This document shows positions 8,227 to 17,557 of a stretch of 64,000 bases of DNA, piece by piece. Source of the DNA: JABWBJ01 sp036507855. Lineage in GTDB: Bacteria; Gemmatimonadota; Gemmatimonadetes; Gemmatimonadales; Gemmatimonadaceae. The position numbers and the translations under genes are program-made. A model generated the notes under the pieces. The model ran no database searches. It worked only from the letters and a program-made list of their open reading frames with translations, and was not told the DNA's origin. The number at the start of each line of letters is the position of its first letter. The first letter of the stretch is position 1. The stretch covers positions 1 to 64,000 of the forward strand of contig DATCIJ010000018.1 of the NCBI GenBank assembly GCA_036507855.1, in the 5' to 3' direction.

Positions 8227-9903
8227 CTACCACACCACCGCGTAGGCTTCCCGTCTCGGATCGGCCCCGGTCATGCGCGCGCCTGACGAGTGGATCATGA
8301 TCATCTGGGCGCCGCCGAACTCGGCGCTGGGCTCCTGGAGCCGGACTTCGTGCCCGCGACGCTGGAGCAGGGCGCGCGTTGCCGAATCGATGCCCGGCTC
8401 GACGCCGAGTCGCCCGCCGGCGTACACCCGCCAGCGTGCGGCTTCAACCGCCTGCTGCGGAGTCATGCCGAACCGCAGCACGTTGTTGAGAATCTGAACC
8501 AGTGTCTGCGGCTGCCCATCTCCACCAGGCGTGCCGAATGCCATGGCCAGCGAGCCATCGGGGTTCAGCGCCATCGCCGGACTCAGGGTATGGAAAGGGC
8601 GTTTCCCCGGCGCGATCACATTTGGATGACTGCTGTCGAGTTCAAAGAGGGATCCACGGTTGTGCAGCGTGATTCCGGTACCGGGAACCATCCGACCACT
8701 GCCAAACGCGGCGAACAGGCTCTGGATCATCGAAACAGCGTTCCCTTCCTTGTCGACCACCGCGAGGTAGATCGTGTCGCCGTTGCCGTCACGAGCACTG
8801 CCGTCGCGATCCGGGGTCACCACCGTGTCGCGTCGGATGACTTTCGCGCGATCGGCAGCATAGGCCTTCGAGATCAGTCGCTCGACCGGAACGGCGCTGA
8901 GTTCCGGGTCGGCGAGGAACCGATCCCGATCCTGGTAGGCCAGCTTGCTCGCCTCGGCAAGGACGTGGATCATCGCCGCCGAGTTCGGTGCCTCATTCGC
9001 GGGCATGACCGACTCGGCGATGTTCAGCAGCTCGAGGAAGGTCATGCCCTGCGTGTTGGGCGGGAACGCCAGCACGGTCTTTCCCGCGTACGTCGTGGAG
9101 ATTGGCTCCTGCCAGCGGGAACGATGCGAAGCCAGGTCGGTGGCAGACACCAGACCGCCCTCATGCTCGATGAACTGCGCGATCTGCTGCGCCAGCGGCC
9201 CGCGGTACAGAGCATCCGAGCCACCGGCCGCGATAGCGCGGAGTGTGCGCGCCAGGTCGGCTTGAATCAGGATCGTGCCCGGCGCGGGCGCCTTTCCGTC
9301 GAACAGGAAGAGCCGCTTGAGCGATGAGTCGGCTGCGACTTTGCGCGATTCCTCCGTGATGTCCCGGGAAAGACGCGTCGACACCGGGAAGCCCCGTTCC
9401 GCGTAGTCGATCGCAGGCTGCAACGCATCGGACAGACTGATGGTTCCGAATCGCTTCAGGGCATCTTCCCACGACCGAACCGCGCCGGGCACGGAGACCG
9501 ACATTATCCCCGAGGCGGGCACCCGCGTCATGTTGCGCGTGGTGAAGAACGCCGGAACGGCCTTCGACCCGGCCCTCCCGCTGCCGTTCAGCGCATATAC
9601 ACGCCCCGTCTTCGCCTCACGGATCAGGAGGAAGTTGTCTCCACCCACGCCGTTCATGTGCGGTCGGACCACTGCCAGCACGGCCGCCATCGTGATCGCG
9701 GCGTCGACGGCGTTGCCACCTCGACGAAGTACCGATGCCCCCGCCATCGAGGCCAGGGCGTGATCGGAAGTCACCGCCGCCTCGCGCCCAATGACGTCCG
9801 GCCTCATCATGGATTGCGCAGCAAGCTGGAACGGCGCCAGCGCCAGCACGATCGCAAGTAACGATCGCGCGGCGGCTGAGCGTGTGATCCCGGTATTTCG
9901 CAT
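8227..9903 (-). CDS. ggt: gamma-glutamyltransferase / glutathione hydrolase
   Basis: This is a secreted Ntn-hydrolase. A signal peptide (ITRSAAARSLLAIVLALAPF ending in LAAQ) follows the ATG at 9903; the frame extends to 9966 but that part is upstream of the signal. The large-subunit pattern GGNAVDAAITMAAVLAVVRP and the GVGGDNFLL motif are clear. The autoprocessing site is NGDTIYLAVVDKEGNAVSMI, where the threonine becomes the small-subunit nucleophile, and TPGGDGQPQ follows. It hydrolyses or transfers gamma-glutamyl groups in the periplasm. It is transcribed divergently from the SdpI-like gene. Confidence 0.93.
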   Translation of the reverse strand: MRNTGITRSAAARSLLAIVLALAPFQLAAQSMMRPDVIGREAAVTSDHALASMAGASVLRRGGNAVDAAITMAAVLAVVRPHMNGVGGDNFLLIREAKTGRVYALNGSGRAGSKAVPAFFTTRNMTRVPASGIMSVSVPGAVRSWEDALKRFGTISLSDALQPAIDYAERGFPVSTRLSRDITEESRKVAADSSLKRLFLFDGKAPAPGTILIQADLARTLRAIAAGGSDALYRGPLAQQIAQFIEHEGGLVSATDLASHRSRWQEPISTTYAGKTVLAFPPNTQGMTFLELLNIAESVMPANEAPNSAAMIHVLAEASKLAYQDRDRFLADPELSAVPVERLISKAYAADRAKVIRRDTVVTPDRDGSARDGNGDTIYLAVVDKEGNAVSMIQSLFAAFGSGRMVPGTGITLHNRGSLFELDSSHPNVIAPGKRPFHTLSPAMALNPDGSLAMAFGTPGGDGQPQTLVQILNNVLRFGMTPQQAVEAARWRVYAGGRLGVEPGIDSATRALLQRRGHEVRLQEPSAEFGGAQMIMIHSSGARMTGADPRREAYAVVW

Positions 9904-9975
9904 GGCGGACCTCTGGTGGTGCTTTGCGGTGGTGGTTCCCTGGCCTTGAAGTTCGTGCGCGAACACGGAGGATCA

Positions 9976-10649
9976 ATGCGTAAATGGCTGCCCGGCGTGC
10001 TCATCCTCGGAACACTTCTCTTCTCGATAGCCGTCTACAGCGGTCTTCCGGAACCCATGGGGTCCATTGGGGCATCTCCGGCGAGCCCAATGGATACGGC
10101 TCTCGAACGCTGGGCGCCTTCCTCCTCCCTGTGGTGGTGCTCGGGATGTGGGGCCTGCTGATCGCGCTACCAAGGCTCCATCCGCGAAGCGAAAACATCG
10201 AGAAGTTTCGCGACACGTACGATGTGTTCGTCGTCGCCGTCATCGCCGTCATGTGCGTTCTGCACGTCGCCGTCGTTGGGTCTGCGCTGGGATGGCCCGT
10301 TCCGGTTTCCCGACTCGCGCCTGTCGCCATTGGCGCGCTTTTCACATTCCTGGGAACCCTGCTCCCGCGGTTCCGTTCGAACTTCTTCTTCGGCATTCGG
10401 ACGCCCTGGACCCTCAGCAGCGATACCGCATGGGCGCGAACCCAACGTGTCGGCGGCTATCTGATGGTGCTGACTGGCCTCCTGCTGATGCTCGCGGGCT
10501 TCCTGGGCTCCCCGTTGTGGCTCTGGATAGCCATCGGCGGTGCGGTCGCCCTGGCGGCGGTGGTCCTGGTCTACTCATACGTCGTCTGGCGGGCTGAACA
10601 GCGCGCTCATCAGGCCATTAGCACCGGCCAACCAAGCCTAGAGCGATAA
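9976..10649 (+). pseudogene. SdpI/DUF1648 family membrane protein, frameshifted
   Basis: The start is ATG at 9976 with a ggagg site just upstream. The first frame gives a membrane segment (WLPGVLILGTLLFSIAVYSG) and LPEPMG, and the family's next residues then appear in another frame as VHWGISGEPNGYGS. The switch falls at the G run 10059-10062; one extra G would restore a continuous protein of about 225 aa. The rest has five more helices and FFFGIRTPWTLSSDTAW, typical of SdpI immunity-like proteins. It may be a real inactivating mutation or a homopolymer sequencing error. Confidence 0.8.
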
Positions 10650-10783
10650 TTCATGGCTGAACTGTGCGAATTGTGCACGATTTGTTGCGCATTCTGCACT
10701 GATGGCATTTATTTCGCAGCTTCTTGGACCACTATTCGCCACCATCGTTGCCCGCCACCTCCCACTCCACGGTCGCCAAACGC

Positions 10784-13018
10784 ATGAGTTCCGTCACCCT
10801 CAGTCAGACGTCCCGGAAATCCGTCGTCCGGACCATCGCCGACAGCACGGCCAAACCGCACGGATCCTCGACCAACGGCACGGCACCACATCACGCCGTG
10901 TCCGACTACTTCGGCATCAACACGTTCGGTGTGCGCCAGATGCGCGCCAAACTGCCGAGGCACGCCTACGAAAAACTCGTCAGCGCTATCCGTCACGGAA
11001 AAAAGCTCGATCTCGACATCGCGCCCACCGTGGCACAGGCCATCAAGGAGTGGGCGACCTCGCGCGGCGCGACGCATTTCACGCACTGGTTTCTCCCGCA
11101 GACCGGCCTCACGGCGGAGAAGCATGACGCGTTTCTGACCTTCGACGAAAACGGTCAGCCGATCGAGCAGTTTTCCGGTGCGCAGCTGATTCAGAGCGAG
11201 CCGGACGCATCGAGCTTTCCGTCGGGTGGACTTCGCGCAACGTGGGAAGCGCGCGGCTACACGGCCTGGAATCCGGCGAGCCCCGTCTTTGTCTTCGAGT
11301 CCGGCGGCTCCAGGACGTTATGCATCCCGTCCGTTTTCATCGGCTACAACGGCGAAGCGCTGGACGAGATGACGCCGCTGCTCCGCAGCTCCGACGTCCT
11401 CTCCGCGAAGGCGATGGAGCTTCTCGAGCTGCTCGGCGACAAGGGTGTCTATCGCGTCTACACGACCCTCGGCCCCGAGCAGGAGTATTTCCTGATCGAC
11501 CGGCAGCACTTCGCCATGCGTCCCGACCTGGTCATGGCGAATCGCACACTCATTGGGGCTCCGCCACCGCGTGGACAGCAGCTCGAAGACCACTACTTCG
11601 GTGGAATCCCCGAACGCACACAGGCGTGCATCGCCGAGGTTGAGCACGAACTCTACAAACTCGGCGTGCCGATCGTCACGAGGCATAACGAGGTGGCGCC
11701 GTCCCAGTTCGAAATGGCGCCGCTGTTCGAGGAAACCGACCTCGGTGTCGACCACAACCAGCTGGTGATGGCTGTGCTGCGCCGCGTGGCGCTTCGCCAT
11801 GGCCTGCAGGCGATCGTGCACGAGAAGCCCTTCGCCGGCATCAACGGCTCGGGGAAGCACTGCAACTGGTCCATGGCGATCGCGTCCGACACTCCCCTGG
11901 ACGGCCTCAATCTGCTCAAGCCGGGACGCACGCCTCATCAGAATGTCCGCTTCCTCGTCTTCCTGGCCGCCGTGCTCAAGGGCGTGCACGACAACGCGGG
12001 GCTGCTGCGCGCGGGAATCGCCACGTCCGGAAACGAGCATCGACTCGGCGCCAATGAGGCGCCCCCGGCGATCATCTCCGTGTTCATGGGCGCCATGCTC
12101 ACGCAGCTCATCGAGGACATCATCAAGGGTAAGGCCGCAAGCGCGGGTGCCGAGGAGCAGCTCATCCGGTTAGGCGTGGCCAAGCTGCCGGAGATCGAGA
12201 AGGACAACACCGATCGCAATCGCACGTCGCCATTCGCCTTCACCGGGAACAAGTTCGAGTTCCGGGCGGTGGGAGGCGGACAGTCGATTGCCTGGCCCAT
12301 CACCCTGCTGCATGCGGCGGTGGCGCGCGCCATCGAGACCATCATCGCCGAGATTCGCGCCGAGAAGAAGACGACGCGCAACATCGACGACGCGGTCATG
12401 AAGGTCATCCGCAAGGTCTTCCGCGAAACCACGCCCGTCCGCTTCGAGGGCAACAACTACTCCGATTCGTGGGTCAAGGAAGCCGCAAAGCGCGGATTGC
12501 CGAACCTTCGCCGGGCACCGGAAGGTCTCGCCGAGCTCACCACGAAGAAGGCCCACAGCGTGCTGGTGGGGCTCGGCGTGCTGACGACTGCCGAACTCGA
12601 ATCGCGCTACCACGTGCGGATCGAGCGGTACATCAAGGACATGCTCATCGAGATGCACACGCTCGGCGAGATGGTCGACACGCTGGTCCTTCCCGCCGCG
12701 TACTCGTACGCCGGCGCGCTGGCCTCGAGCGCATCGCACGCGAAGTCGGCGGGCATTACCGAGATTCCGCAGGTCGAACGCGCCAACGAGGTCGGCCGGC
12801 TGGCGAAGCAGTTGAAGGCTCAGCGTGAGGCCATGATCAAGGTGCGCGATCGGGCCGAGGATATGCACGATTCACTCACCAAGGCAGCCATGCTGCTCAC
12901 GCGTGAGGGCGCGGAATCGATGGCTGAGGTCCGTGCGTCGTGCGACGCGCTCGAGCTGCTCGTTGCCGACGATGCGTGGCCGCTGCCGAAGTACCGGGAG
13001 ATGCTCTTCCCCGTCTGA
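10784..13018 (+). CDS. glnN: glutamine synthetase type III
   Basis: This is an ATP-dependent ammonia-assimilating enzyme of 744 aa, the length expected for GSIII. Clear GSIII signatures are the N-terminal YFGINTFGVRQMR, TLGPEQEYFLID, NQLVMAVLRRVALRHGL, the ATP-site FAGINGSGKHCNWS and NEAPPAIISVFMG, followed by a long helical C-terminal region. An upstream TTG at 10724 is in frame, but the ATG at 10784 is preferred because the family begins soon after it. A GSI gene follows 100 bp downstream, so two unrelated-length glutamine synthetases are adjacent. Confidence 0.93.
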   Translation: MSSVTLSQTSRKSVVRTIADSTAKPHGSSTNGTAPHHAVSDYFGINTFGVRQMRAKLPRHAYEKLVSAIRHGKKLDLDIAPTVAQAIKEWATSRGATHFTHWFLPQTGLTAEKHDAFLTFDENGQPIEQFSGAQLIQSEPDASSFPSGGLRATWEARGYTAWNPASPVFVFESGGSRTLCIPSVFIGYNGEALDEMTPLLRSSDVLSAKAMELLELLGDKGVYRVYTTLGPEQEYFLIDRQHFAMRPDLVMANRTLIGAPPPRGQQLEDHYFGGIPERTQACIAEVEHELYKLGVPIVTRHNEVAPSQFEMAPLFEETDLGVDHNQLVMAVLRRVALRHGLQAIVHEKPFAGINGSGKHCNWSMAIASDTPLDGLNLLKPGRTPHQNVRFLVFLAAVLKGVHDNAGLLRAGIATSGNEHRLGANEAPPAIISVFMGAMLTQLIEDIIKGKAASAGAEEQLIRLGVAKLPEIEKDNTDRNRTSPFAFTGNKFEFRAVGGGQSIAWPITLLHAAVARAIETIIAEIRAEKKTTRNIDDAVMKVIRKVFRETTPVRFEGNNYSDSWVKEAAKRGLPNLRRAPEGLAELTTKKAHSVLVGLGVLTTAELESRYHVRIERYIKDMLIEMHTLGEMVDTLVLPAAYSYAGALASSASHAKSAGITEIPQVERANEVGRLAKQLKAQREAMIKVRDRAEDMHDSLTKAAMLLTREGAESMAEVRASCDALELLVADDAWPLPKYREMLFPV

Positions 13019-13048
13019 TCGAGACGAACTAGGTCCTGTTCAATCCTG

Positions 13049-13075
13049 AGGGCCCGACTGGTGACGTCGGGCCCT
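13049..13075. terminator. hairpin between glnN and glnA
   Basis: AGGGCCCGAC (13049-13058) and GTCGGGCCCT (13066-13075) form a perfect 10-bp stem with a 7-nt loop. No T-run follows, so it could be a Rho-type or processing stem, or an attenuator. It covers the upstream GTG at 13061 and argues against that as the glnA start. Confidence 0.65.
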
Positions 13076-13117
13076 GTGCTACCTGCCCACCCTTCAGCAT
13101 TCACCCTCGAAAGACCG

Positions 13118-14464
13118 GTGTCGATCTCACCATTCACGGGTGTATCTCGCCAGGAACTCCTGGCGTTGATGGCCGCGCAGAATGTCCGCTTCCTGCGGCT
13201 GCAGTTCACCGACATCCTGGGAGTGAACAAGAACGTCGAGATCCCGCGTTCGCAGTTCGAGAAGGCGCTGGCGGGCGACATCATGTTCGATGGATCCTCG
13301 ATCGAGGGGTTCGTCCGGATCGAGGAATCGGACATGCTGCTGGCGCCCGACCTGTCCACGTTCCGGATCTTCCCCTGGGGCGAGTCCGGCAGTCGCGTCG
13401 CGCGCCTGATCTGCGACATCAACCGGCCGGACGGGAGTCCGTTCGATGGAGATCCCCGCGGCGTCCTGAAACGGCAGATCGCGCGCGCGGCCGAGCAGGG
13501 ATTTACGATGAACGCCGGTATGGAAGCGGAGTTCTTCATGTTCAAGCCCGGTGACCGCGGCGAGCCGACCACCGTCACCCACGACGTGGGGAGCTACTTC
13601 GACCTCGCGCCGGCGGACCTGGGGGAGGATGCGAGGCGGGCCATCGTCGACGCGCTGGAGCAAATGGGATTCGAAGTGGAAGCGGCCCACCACGAAGTGG
13701 CGCACGGGCAGCACGAAATCGATTTCCGGTACGCCGACGCGCTCACCACCGCCGACAACATCACGACGTTTCGCTTCGTCGTGAAATACGTAGCCCAGCA
13801 ATTCGGATTGCTCGCGTCGTTCATGCCGAAGCCGATTTTCGGACAGAACGGAAGCGGCATGCACGCGCACCAGTCGCTCTTTCGCGAAGGAAAGAACGCC
13901 TTCTGGCAGGCCGGTGCGCAGTGGGAACTGGACGACGTCGCGCTCCACTACATCGGTGGGCTGTTGCGTCACGCCCGGGGATTCTGCGCGATCACCAATC
14001 CCCTGGTGAATTCCTACAAGCGGCTCGTGCCAGGCTATGAGGCGCCGGTGAACGTGGCCTGGTCCATGCGAAACCGGTCGCCGTTGATCCGCGTTCCGGA
14101 GCGCCGGGGCGCGGGGACTCGCGTCGAGGTGCGCATGCCCGATCCATCGGCCAATCCGTACCTGGCGTTGGCGGTGATGCTGGCGGCCGGACTGGATGGA
14201 ATCGCGACGAAGGCGGATTATCGTGAGCCGGTGGACACGAACATCTTCGAGCTGTCGCATCGCGAGAAGCGCCGCCTGCGTATCGATGACCTGCCGCATG
14301 ACCTCAACGAAGCGTGCGATGAACTCGAAAAGGACGAAGTCATCATCGCCGCGCTGGGTGAACACGTGTCGCGCCATTTCCTGAACGCAAAACGTGCTGA
14401 ATGGCGTGAGTACATCACTCAGGTCACGCAGTGGGAGCTGGAGAACTATCTGCTCAAGTACTGA
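13118..14464 (+). CDS. glnA: glutamine synthetase type I-alpha
   Basis: This is the dodecameric GSI fold. The N-terminal MFDGSSIEGFVRIEESDM, NAGMEAEFFMF, HHEVAHGQHEIDFRY, FGQNGSGMHAHQS (ATP site), the flap region AITNPLVNSYKRLVPGYEAP and the MRNRSPLIRVP segment are all visible. The adenylylation motif NLYDLPPE of beta-type enzymes is absent (NIFELSHREKRRL is there instead), and the length of 448 aa fits the alpha type, which is feedback-controlled rather than adenylylated. The GTG at 13118 is chosen because the hairpin at 13049-13075 spans the alternative GTG at 13061. Confidence 0.92.
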   Translation: MSISPFTGVSRQELLALMAAQNVRFLRLQFTDILGVNKNVEIPRSQFEKALAGDIMFDGSSIEGFVRIEESDMLLAPDLSTFRIFPWGESGSRVARLICDINRPDGSPFDGDPRGVLKRQIARAAEQGFTMNAGMEAEFFMFKPGDRGEPTTVTHDVGSYFDLAPADLGEDARRAIVDALEQMGFEVEAAHHEVAHGQHEIDFRYADALTTADNITTFRFVVKYVAQQFGLLASFMPKPIFGQNGSGMHAHQSLFREGKNAFWQAGAQWELDDVALHYIGGLLRHARGFCAITNPLVNSYKRLVPGYEAPVNVAWSMRNRSPLIRVPERRGAGTRVEVRMPDPSANPYLALAVMLAAGLDGIATKADYREPVDTNIFELSHREKRRLRIDDLPHDLNEACDELEKDEVIIAALGEHVSRHFLNAKRAEWREYITQVTQWELENYLLKY

Positions 14465-14486
14465 TGCGGCAGGGGCGCGCGAACGA

Positions 14487-15440
14487 ATGACCGACACGCT
14501 CGTCGAGAAGATCGCGGCCGCGGAAGCACGCATCCGGCGCCACGTCCGTGAGACGCTGCTGGTACCGTCTCCGGCGTTGAGCGAAGTCACGAGTGCCGAC
14601 GTCTGGTTGAAGTGCGAGAATCTCCAGGTCACCGGGTCGTTCAAGGTTCGCGGCGCGACGAATCGGCTCCTGACACTCCCCGTGGGCGCACGGGATCGGG
14701 GCGTGGTGGCGGCTTCCTCGGGGAATCACGGCATCGCCGTCGCCCATGCGGGCCGAGCGTTAGGCATTCCGGTCGTGGTCTACGTGCCGGAACATGTATC
14801 GCCGGTGAAGATGGCCGCCATGCAGCGACTGGGGGCGACCATCATCAGCTTCGGCACGGACGGCCTCGACACCGAGCTGGAAGCGCGCCGCGTCGCGGAA
14901 TCGGAGGGGCGCTTCTACGTATCGCCATACAACGACCTGGCCGTCGTGGCTGGACAGGGGACGGTCGGCGTCGAACTGCGCCGCCAGTTGGACCGCATCG
15001 ACCTGGTGGTCGTCGCCGTGGGTGGCGGCGGCCTGATCAGCGGGATCGCCGCGGATCTCAAGCACCATGATCCGTCGGTGCGGGTCGTCGGGGCACAGCC
15101 CGCCAATTCGCGCGTCATGCTTGAATCGATGAAGGCCGGTCACGTGGTGGACCTTCCGTCACTTCCCACGCTTTCCGACGGTACGGCCGGTGGCGTCGAA
15201 GCAGAAACCGTAACGTTCCCGCTTTGCCGGGAGCTCGTGGACGAATGGGTTGAAGTGCCGGAAGATGAAATCGCGCGATCCATGCGTCACGCGATAGAAG
15301 TGGAGCACTTGCTCATTGAAGGCGCGGCTGCTGTTGCCGTGGCCGCCGTTCAGATGGCGCGCCCCGCTCCGCGCGACCGTGTCGTGATCGTTCTCTGCGG
15401 AGCGAACGTAAGCGCCGACCGACTCAGGGAAGTGCTGTGA
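14487..15440 (+). CDS. threonine/serine dehydratase, second paralogue
   Basis: Fold-type II PLP enzyme of 317 aa. The lysine motif is VTGSFKVRGATN, the substrate loop SSGNHGIAVAHAG, and the phosphate loop VGGGGLISG. It ends with VIVLCGANVS, where catabolic threonine dehydratases or hydroxyaspartate ammonia-lyases have a similar GGN motif. The ATG at 14487 follows an AGGGGCG site and lies 22 bp after glnA, suggesting co-transcription. It would release ammonia for the adjacent synthetases. It is clearly diverged from the paralogue at 6137. Confidence 0.88.
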   Translation: MTDTLVEKIAAAEARIRRHVRETLLVPSPALSEVTSADVWLKCENLQVTGSFKVRGATNRLLTLPVGARDRGVVAASSGNHGIAVAHAGRALGIPVVVYVPEHVSPVKMAAMQRLGATIISFGTDGLDTELEARRVAESEGRFYVSPYNDLAVVAGQGTVGVELRRQLDRIDLVVVAVGGGGLISGIAADLKHHDPSVRVVGAQPANSRVMLESMKAGHVVDLPSLPTLSDGTAGGVEAETVTFPLCRELVDEWVEVPEDEIARSMRHAIEVEHLLIEGAAAVAVAAVQMARPAPRDRVVIVLCGANVSADRLREVL

Positions 15441-15549
15441 ACGGCGCGGAGCGGGAGTGAGGAATCGGGCGTGGACTCTCGTCAGCCTCCTCGCCGACTC
15501 CCCGAGGCGGAGCCGTCGCTATACTGTGAGTTCTTCATAGCCACCGCGA

Positions 15550-16389
15550 ATGCCTCGACCAGGAAGCACTCAAGAGGTCAGCTCGGGAAAACCCGTCCCC
15601 TGCCCGTCCTGCGGCGCTCCAGCCTCGGGCCGTTTCTGCACGGAATGCGGCGCCGTCGTGCGAGACGTGCAGTGCGGCAACTGCGGCGTGTCACTCACTC
15701 CAGGGGCAAAGTTCTGCCACGACTGCGGAGCTCCGGTCGGCGCGCAGGCCGCTCCGGTCGCCGTGCAAGCCGCCCCGCGAGCGCGCGCATCACGTGCGCC
15801 CGGTCCCGAGGCAGCGCCGCGTGGCACCCTCCCGTGGATTCTCGCCGGGCTCGCGTTTGTCACGCTGGTTGTGATCTTCGCCGCCCAACGAGTTGGCCAG
15901 ACCGCGCCCCCACCGATGGCCGGCGCAGCGCCATCGCCCGGCGGCGGTTCCGCCGCGATCGACATTTCCTCCATGTCGCCCCAGGAGCGGGCCAGCCGCC
16001 TGTTCGACCGGATCATGCGACTGTCGGAGGACGGGAAGCAGGACAGCGTCGCCCTCTTCTCCTCGATGGCGATTCCGGTGTACGAATCGTTAGGTCCGCT
16101 GGATCTCGACTCACGATACGACCTTGGCCGCATCGCGCAGGTCAGTGGACAACTCGACCTGGCGCAGGCCCAGTCGGATACGATTCTCCGACAATCACCG
16201 AACCACCTGCTCGGCCTCATCCTCGCCCTCGCCGTGGCGGACGCCCGCGGGAACAGCTCGGAGCGTTCCGCCCTGCAGCGCAGACTCCTCGATGCCGAAA
16301 CGAGCCAGTTGGCGCGCGGGCTCGAGGAGTATGTACGTCACAAGGCGGATATAGACGCCGCGCTGGCGGCCGCGCGCAGCCGACGATAA
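15550..16389 (+). CDS. double zinc-ribbon membrane protein
   Basis: The first 63 residues carry four CxxC pairs: CPSCGAP, CTECGA, CGNCGV and CHDCGAP, that is, two zinc ribbons. A Pro/Ala-rich linker and one transmembrane helix (WILAGLAFVTLVVIF, about residues 96-112) follow. The C-terminal part is alpha-helical and resembles tetratricopeptide-type repeats (YDLGRIAQVSGQLDLAQAQSDTIL). The cytosolic ribbons plus an extracytoplasmic helical domain suggest a sensor or scaffold role. No function is known to me. Confidence 0.8.
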   Translation: MPRPGSTQEVSSGKPVPCPSCGAPASGRFCTECGAVVRDVQCGNCGVSLTPGAKFCHDCGAPVGAQAAPVAVQAAPRARASRAPGPEAAPRGTLPWILAGLAFVTLVVIFAAQRVGQTAPPPMAGAAPSPGGGSAAIDISSMSPQERASRLFDRIMRLSEDGKQDSVALFSSMAIPVYESLGPLDLDSRYDLGRIAQVSGQLDLAQAQSDTILRQSPNHLLGLILALAVADARGNSSERSALQRRLLDAETSQLARGLEEYVRHKADIDAALAAARSRR

Positions 16390-16408
16390 CGCCTCACCCG
16401 ATCACGCC

Positions 16409-17242
16409 ATGCCCCGCACGATTCGCGTCGGCCACAGCCCCGACTCGGACGACGCGTTCATGTTCTATGCGTTGGCCGAGGGACTGATTGACACCGGTGA
16501 CCTCCGGTACACGCACGAACTCCAGGACATCGAGACCCTCAACCGACGCGCCCTGAAGGGCGAGCTCGACGTCACCGCGGTTTCGATCCATGCCTATGCG
16601 TATCTCGCTGATCGCTACGCGCTGCTCCCAAGTGGGTCCTCAATGGGCGACCGGTATGGCCCGCGTTTGGTGGCGCGACGTTCTGGTACGCTCAGCGATG
16701 CAACCGGAAAACGCATCGCCGTGCCCGGCTTGCTCACCACGGCTTACCTGGCACTGAAACTCGCGCTGCCGCAGTTCGAGGCCGTGGTAATTCCCTTTGA
16801 TGAGATCGAGGACGCCGTCACCGAGGGGCGGGTCGATTTCGGACTTCTTATTCACGAGGGCCAGCTGACGTACGGAGAAACCGGACTCTCCCTCATTGCC
16901 GACATGGGAGAGTGGTGGTTCAGCAAGACCGGCCTTCCGCTTCCGCTCGGCGGCAACGTCGTCAGAAAGGACCTTGGAGCGGCACTTATCAGCGAGATTT
17001 CGCGCCATTTACGCGCCAGTATCGACTATGCATTAGAGCATCGTGCTGGTGCTTTGGATCACGCGATGCGCTTCGCACGAGGGCTTGATCGGGCGATGGC
17101 CGACACGTTCGTCGGCATGTACGTCAACGATTGGACGCGGGATTACGGCGAGCGCGGCCGTACGGCGGTCCGGACCCTGCTCGACCACGGCGTCAGGGCT
17201 GGAATCATCACCGGGCCCGTGACCGTTGAGTTTGCCGACTGA
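16409..17242 (+). CDS. MqnD-like (1,4-dihydroxy-6-naphthoate synthase family) protein
   Basis: The start IRVGHSPDSDDAFMFYAL matches the MqnA/MqnD periplasmic-binding-protein-like fold of the futalosine menaquinone pathway (MqnD proteins have HSPCPNDTFIFYAL). LELDVTAVSIHAYAYL-type residues, IPFDEIEDAV and FGLLIHEGQLTYGE also follow the family. At 277 aa it is normal length. No other mqn genes are in the window, so the pathway assignment rests on family alone. The SPDSDD variant differs from canonical MqnD. Confidence 0.75.
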   Translation: MPRTIRVGHSPDSDDAFMFYALAEGLIDTGDLRYTHELQDIETLNRRALKGELDVTAVSIHAYAYLADRYALLPSGSSMGDRYGPRLVARRSGTLSDATGKRIAVPGLLTTAYLALKLALPQFEAVVIPFDEIEDAVTEGRVDFGLLIHEGQLTYGETGLSLIADMGEWWFSKTGLPLPLGGNVVRKDLGAALISEISRHLRASIDYALEHRAGALDHAMRFARGLDRAMADTFVGMYVNDWTRDYGERGRTAVRTLLDHGVRAGIITGPVTVEFAD

Positions 17243-17557
17243 TTCCAGCAACAGGATGTTGATCCGGTGTCGGCGGCGGTCGGGCTTACCACTGGCGTGG
17301 GCGCAGGGCGCACCGAAAATCGCCTAAAAAAAACCGTGGCCTAACGGTCGCGAGTGATGCCGCGCGCCAATGCCGTGGCGTCCGCTACGTTCGCCGCTTG
17401 ACGCCGGAGCCCCGCCATTGTACTAGGGTGTTCGCGGCAGTACCTGCATCGCCGCTGAATTCTCGAAGCCAACCACGACGCCGGGTTATGGACCAGCTAA
17501 CCCGGGCGACACAGTCGCCGGAAAGTTCCCGGCGTATTCACCGCTAAGGAGGCACGC
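17243..17557. other. 315-bp intergenic region with two hairpins
   Basis: No gene is supported here. The last 80 bp contain two perfect stem-loops, CCGGGTTA/TAACCCGG (17481-17505) and CGCCGG/CCGGCG (17516-17534), just before the strong ribosome site of the histone-like gene. An A-run near 17325 is of unclear meaning. Confidence 0.6.

Noticed and set aside
13127..14644. 505-codon open frame on the minus strand opposite glnA
   Set aside because: It mirrors the codon pattern of the clear glutamine synthetase gene and shows no family motif; high-GC antisense frames are often open.
17320..17345. A-run as a minus-strand terminator
   Set aside because: Only a weak CCGT/ACGG stem is adjacent and no minus-strand gene ends there.
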